A DNA stretch of 64,000 nucleotides from Antennarius striatus (lineage: Eukaryota > Chordata > Actinopteri > Lophiiformes > Antennariidae), in contig NC_090797.1 in assembly GCF_040054535.1 (NCBI RefSeq), positions 2,849,501-2,913,500 on the forward strand, read 5' to 3'. Under the pieces are notes generated by a model, which saw only the letters and a list, made by a program, of their open reading frames with translations, was not told the origin of the DNA and did not search any database. Positions 62,420-64,000 of this stretch are shown here, in pieces; position 1 is the first letter of the stretch, and each line of letters starts with the position of its first letter. Made by a program: the position numbers and the translations under genes.

Positions 62420-64000
62420 GTAAGATAAATATATCCACGTGATTTACCTCCTATGGGTTTAACGGGATTCCCACTGAAGTACGAGAGAATTTGTGAAGAC
62501 ATTTGTCAAGTTCAGGTGAAAATTTAAGCATTTTGAACCTTTATCCAAGTTTTCTTGCTGGATTGGTCTTGAGCTCACCTTTAGTAACCTCTATGAAAGC
62601 AGGAAAATGTCTCCAATTGCCCCGAACAGTAACTGGCTTACTTTGGGTTACGAGGGAAAAGGGTTCAGGCCCCAGTTTAGGAAAACCCCAACCTGGAAGG
62701 TGGATCATGCAGTGAAGGGTTGGGTTGTTTCACGCCGTCCCATTGTCATTGTCGTATCGGAGGTTACATGCCAAGATATTTACCCCCAAGGGCCGGGAGG
62801 AAGAAGACAGAGTGTGAAGAATGCTGGGTTTAAATTTAAAACACGCTGCATTACTTAATCCACCTATGCAGGGATTATTTCTCATCGCTTTATCAACGTT
62901 ACCTGATCAGCCCCAGGAGAACTCTCTGCCACGTCGCATCAATCTTAATTTGAAACCGTGACTCATTATATTTTCCACACAAAGTGGTTTGAATACAGTC
63001 ATTGTTGCGTGAGGTGATGGATCCGTCCTCTCATCCTCCCTCCTCTTCCTCCATCCCTCCCTACGTGAGTAATCCTGATGAACAGATGGAGGGAGGAGAG
63101 GAAGCCAGCTTGTTGCGCCGTCAATCAGCCCCCTCCCCCAATCTCTCACCTCCTGCCCCCTTTCCCTTCCCATCATGCTCCTTTCTCTCTGCTCTTCCTC
63201 AGTATTTGTCCTCATCATGCTGTTTATCCTCTTACAAAATTACGACAATCAGGCTTAGCAAAACCAAAAAAAAGGTAGAGAGGAACCCCGCCCCTAATAA
63301 ATGGACTAATCTTGCCCTGGAGGATGCAATAACACACACACACACACACAAACACACATTTACAAATCAATAGTGATGCACTCCGTCACCCACCAAAGCC
63401 ACGTGCATCTATCTACTCATCAATACCTTCACCTAGCGATAGCAGCAGGGGCACCGCCGTCACATCGTCACGCCGCATGACCATGAGATTGGTCATGCGG
63501 CTATTGATGGACACCCAACAAGCACACACACACTTCACATACCAAAAGGAGAATGCAGCACAGTTTAGTAGCTGATCAAACACGCTACGCTAGCTTGTTT
63601 GTGTTGCTAATATCATTGTTTTCCATTACATGTCCAGTTTCATTCAGTTAATAGGCTGTGACTGATGAATGCACTGATTGGATAATAGATTTGTGATATA
63701 AGAGATGGAGATGCATGTGCTAATAGGGAATAACCATAAAAGGAATATGCAAGAAATGGAATAAATTAAAATAATAAACACATGCACGCATGCATGCACA
63801 GGCTGCACCATCAAAATTCACCAGGGCACATGAGTGGCGCCCAACCAACCCCCCCGCCCCAAGCAGCCAACAAACCGGTCCATGCAAATGCAGGCAACGG
63901 TCCAAATATCACAGATCTCTAATAGCATGTTAGATGAGACAAGTTTCAGCGGCTGCCATCAGTAATGACTTTACACTTGGATGAGTCTCATGATTAGCTT

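Noticed and set aside
63002..63373. 123-codon frame rich in Ser and Pro
   Set aside because: Arises from TCC/CCT runs and ends in a CA repeat; no domain and no exon signals.

Overview
The window is vertebrate DNA, most probably from a ray-finned fish. It holds spliced genes with canonical GT-AG introns, long CA/TG microsatellites, CpG-rich promoters, and a gene order DNAJB9(-) / THAP5(+) / PNPLA8(+) that agrees with the human 7q31 neighbourhood as I know it. The species cannot be named from the sequence.

Positions 1 to about 29,225 are one continuous satellite region, open at the left edge. Its elementary motif is TTGACC-N4-GGTCAA followed by an A-rich tract, always in the same orientation. 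From 1 to ~16,756 it is organised as ~167-bp monomers, each made of about five diverged copies of that motif. From ~16,757 to ~29,105 it is a simpler array of ~33-36-bp units. Nine non-satellite segments of exactly 322 bp are embedded in the short-unit array. Each carries two tRNA-like A-box/B-box pairs on the minus strand. Larger duplications (about 782, 1,803, 2,659 and 2,963 bp) are superimposed. A related mini-cluster (~32,612-33,545) sits inside an intron of DNAJB9.

Positions 29,226-30,874 are a transition zone. It holds transposon-like debris, two CRE palindromes and a possible two-exon transcript of very short coding capacity. DNAJB9 (ER co-chaperone) follows on the minus strand and THAP5 (zinc-finger DNA-binding protein) diverges from it across a compact promoter with three CCAAT boxes. 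An unrecognised, apparently intronless 160-aa gene lies on the minus strand at 37,686-38,168. PNPLA8 (calcium-independent phospholipase A2 gamma) is complete in nine coding exons, 39,420-43,702, giving 735 aa with an intact Ser/Asp dyad and a C-terminal SKL.

From ~44,050 to 64,000 I see no protein-coding exon. Synteny predicts NRCAM next on the plus strand. A CpG-rich block at ~47,540-48,200 with a strong splice donor at 47,729/47,730 fits its first, untranslated exon, and the remaining ~16 kb would be its first intron, with one candidate internal untranslated exon at 62,367-62,419. The NRCAM assignment is inference from gene order only.
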